Origin: Chloroflexota bacterium
GTDB taxonomy: Bacteria > Chloroflexota > Dehalococcoidia > UBA1151
NCBI GenBank assembly: GCA_022561735.1
Contig: JADFQR010000079.1
Span: 1-6,263 of the forward strand
Direction of reading: 5' to 3'
DNA length: 6,263 nt
How positions within the stretch are numbered: the first letter of the stretch is position 1; each line of letters begins with the position of its first letter. A program made the position numbers and the translations under genes. Below, piece by piece: positions 4,944 through 6,263 of the stretch. Below the pieces are notes generated by a model. The model saw only the letters and a program-made list of their open reading frames with translations, was not told where the DNA came from and made no database searches.

Positions 4944-5433
4944 TCACCTTCCCTTCAAGAACGCTGGCCTGCCGGCCCGGGACTGGTCCGGTCTGAAAGA
5001 GGCCTGAAGGCGGATTTGGGGACCTGCGTTGCGCTGCCGACGCGGGGAACAGTGTCTTTACAGGCCGAATATCCCGAGTTGGCGGATGTCATCTCCGAGC
5101 TAACCGGGCGCGCTGCACTCGTAAAATCGCGCAACATGGAGATACCCTTAACGGCGCTCACGTTTTCCGGTATGCTATGGGGTGCTTTTCGTTCATAACG
5201 AATGGGACAGTGATTGGAAAGCGAGGCATCGAGACGTAGCGGATGCCGTTTCCCGCTGCGTCGTGACGTTGCGTCAGCGGCACGTCTGAACCTCAAGGCG
5301 GAGAACGCTCGGCTACCGTGGGCCGATTTTGAAACTGTTCCCGATGACACCCAGGCCAGAACCTGGACCGGTACCACACCCTGCCAGGGTGAATTATCGG
5401 CTCAAGCAACTCTACGTAAGGCGGTCTTGATCT
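4944..5433. other. 490-base region without a convincing gene; probable sigma-factor leader
   Basis: Open frames here lack Shine-Dalgarno sites and familiar motifs, and the longest runs out of frame into the sigma-factor gene. What can be seen is a candidate promoter (5148-5176) and two hairpins, GGCATC/GATGCC (5225-5230 with 5242-5247) and CCGCTG/CAGCGG (5253-5258 with 5275-5280). It probably holds the tRNA-Arg 3' flank and a long 5' leader of the sigma-factor gene. Confidence 0.5.
5148..5176 (+). promoter_or_regulatory. Candidate sigma-70-type promoter upstream of rpoD-like gene
   Basis: TTAACG (4 of 6 to TTGACA), a 17-base spacer, then TATGCT (4 of 6 to TATAAT). Transcription would start near 5183 and give a leader of about 250 bases. 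This is pattern matching only. Confidence 0.4.
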
Positions 5434-6263
5434 ATGCCCCGACGCCCCGGCCGACCCTCGGCAAATCAATCGTACGACGAAGAACTGGACAAGCCGTCCG
5501 GCAACCAGGTGCTTGAAATCGCCCGATCTGTCAGCCGGGACGATGACGATACCGATGACGAGGAGCCCACAGTTGTCATAACCACCCAGGGCGCTGCGAC
5601 AGCTTCCGAGCTTGACCGCTGGGAGGCTTCCCGTTCTGCGGTCCAGGCCGCCAACGCCAGCGAGGCGTGGGTCCAGCAGGCCGCCGAATCCGAGCTCACG
5701 GATGACCCGGTACGCATGTACCTCCGCGAGATCGGCCGGACCAATCTGCTAACCGCTGAGGATGAGCGAGTCCTGGCGCGGTCGCTGGAGTCAAACAGAC
5801 GTTTGATGGAGATCGAGGCCGAGATTACCGAGGAGACCGGCCAGCAGCCGGCCACCCGCGTTATCGTGCTCGGCCTGCTTCGTCGCCTGTACTCGGTGCG
5901 GGAAGCGGCGGTCGCCGTGGCCCGTTTCCTGGGACTCCCGGATGACGTGTTGCTCTCCACGGTCATGCACGACCCGGATATGCGTGTCCTGATCGACGGA
6001 CCGATCGACGAAACCCTCGTCAACTACCTTTCTGACACCCTCCAGATCGAGCCGGAAGATGCTCAGAAGCTGGTGGTCGAGCTTTCGATCGTCACCCGGC
6101 TCCTGCCTCCGGAGGTGATCGACGTCCTTGACGACGACCCACCTGTTTTCGAGATCGAGAACGAGATTGCAAGGGACGGGATTGAAGACAAGCTCGGAAT
6201 GTACGAGCTGCTTTTCCACTCCCACCTGCTGCGCGTGCGCGAAGAGGCCACGAAGTCCAAGCG
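5434..6263 (+). CDS. rpoD: Primary RNA polymerase sigma factor (RpoD/SigA-like), 5' part; runs off window
   Basis: Initiation subunit that directs RNA polymerase to promoters. The frame is open to the window end (276 complete codons). Residues about 90-118 are sigma region 1.2: DDPVRMYLREIGR, then LLTAEDERVLARSLE, the classic DPVRMYLREIG motif of group 1/2 sigma-70 factors. Before it is an 89-residue N-terminal extension that is basic for the first few residues (MPRRPGRP), then acidic (DDDDTDDEE at 36-44); it does not resemble a canonical folded region 1.1. After region 1.2, residues 120-276 fill the place of the non-conserved region between 1.2 and 2.1, rich in charged residues. Regions 2-4 lie beyond the window. 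ATG 5434 is the first start after an in-frame TGA at 5428; AAGG about 12 bases upstream is a modest Shine-Dalgarno. A group 2 sigma factor is possible, since regions 2-4 cannot be seen. Confidence 0.85.
   Translation, partial: MPRRPGRPSANQSYDEELDKPSGNQVLEIARSVSRDDDDTDDEEPTVVITTQGAATASELDRWEASRSAVQAANASEAWVQQAAESELTDDPVRMYLREIGRTNLLTAEDERVLARSLESNRRLMEIEAEITEETGQQPATRVIVLGLLRRLYSVREAAVAVARFLGLPDDVLLSTVMHDPDMRVLIDGPIDETLVNYLSDTLQIEPEDAQKLVVELSIVTRLLPPEVIDVLDDDPPVFEIENEIARDGIEDKLGMYELLFHSHLLRVREEATKSK

Noticed and set aside
4825..5198. Small + frames across and after tRNA-Arg
   Set aside because: They translate the tRNA itself (the reading ARSSADRAPGFEPG is a common false hit) and have no Shine-Dalgarno.
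5214..5516. 100-codon frame before the sigma-factor gene
   Set aside because: It starts at TTG without a ribosome site and overlaps the sigma-factor start in another frame; no recognisable motif.
5466..6260. Minus-strand frames over the sigma-factor gene
   Set aside because: Ser/Arg-rich shadow frames opposite a gene with a clear region 1.2 motif.

Overview
This is a GC-rich bacterial window in which every supported gene lies on the + strand. Compact spacing, good Shine-Dalgarno sites, tRNAs with encoded CCA ends and a primary sigma factor point to an ordinary chromosome. The gene mix (M17 aminopeptidase, duplicated RraA-like proteins, LACTB2-like hydrolase) would fit a Chloroflexota/Dehalococcoidia (SAR202-like) genome, but no marker here settles the taxonomy, so treat that as a tentative inference.

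Layout. Positions 1-868: 3' part of a leucyl aminopeptidase gene (pepA, M17) with every catalytic and metal-ligand residue visible. 955-1686 and 1866-2621: two adjacent paralogous RraA-like/HMG-aldolase-fold proteins. The second appears to have lost one base near 1901, which separates its natural ATG and Shine-Dalgarno from the rest of the gene. 2664-3008: a 114-codon MerT-family-like membrane protein in which the invariant Cys-Cys pair of MerT is replaced by two consecutive in-frame TGA codons. A strong stem-loop lies directly downstream, at the distance expected of a bacterial SECIS element. 3231-3307: tRNA-His(GTG). 3468-4685: metallo-beta-lactamase-fold hydrolase, whose 3' end runs into a 14-bp tandem repeat and then a terminator-like hairpin. 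4868-4943: tRNA-Arg(TCG). 4944-5433: about 490 bases without a convincing gene, with a candidate promoter and hairpins. 5434 to the window end: N-terminal part of an RpoD/SigA-type primary sigma factor, cut by the window edge.

The main result is the 2664-3008 gene. Conventional calling would give a 22-codon stub and a separate 90-residue hydrophobic protein. Read through the TGA-TGA pair, it becomes one MerT-sized protein whose downstream sequence aligns to MerT without gaps around the Cys-Cys position. The simplest reading is a selenoprotein with a vicinal Sec-Sec pair (U23-U24) in the first membrane segment, possibly handling mercury or another soft metal. It has no cysteine, so the Sec pair would be its only soft-ligand site. 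Whether it has been described before cannot be checked from here.

The two RraA-like genes and the MerT-like gene are in the same direction, and only 42 bp separates the second RraA gene from the MerT-like gene, so co-transcription is plausible. No functional link between them is visible. The tRNAs, MBL hydrolase and sigma factor look like independent housekeeping units.
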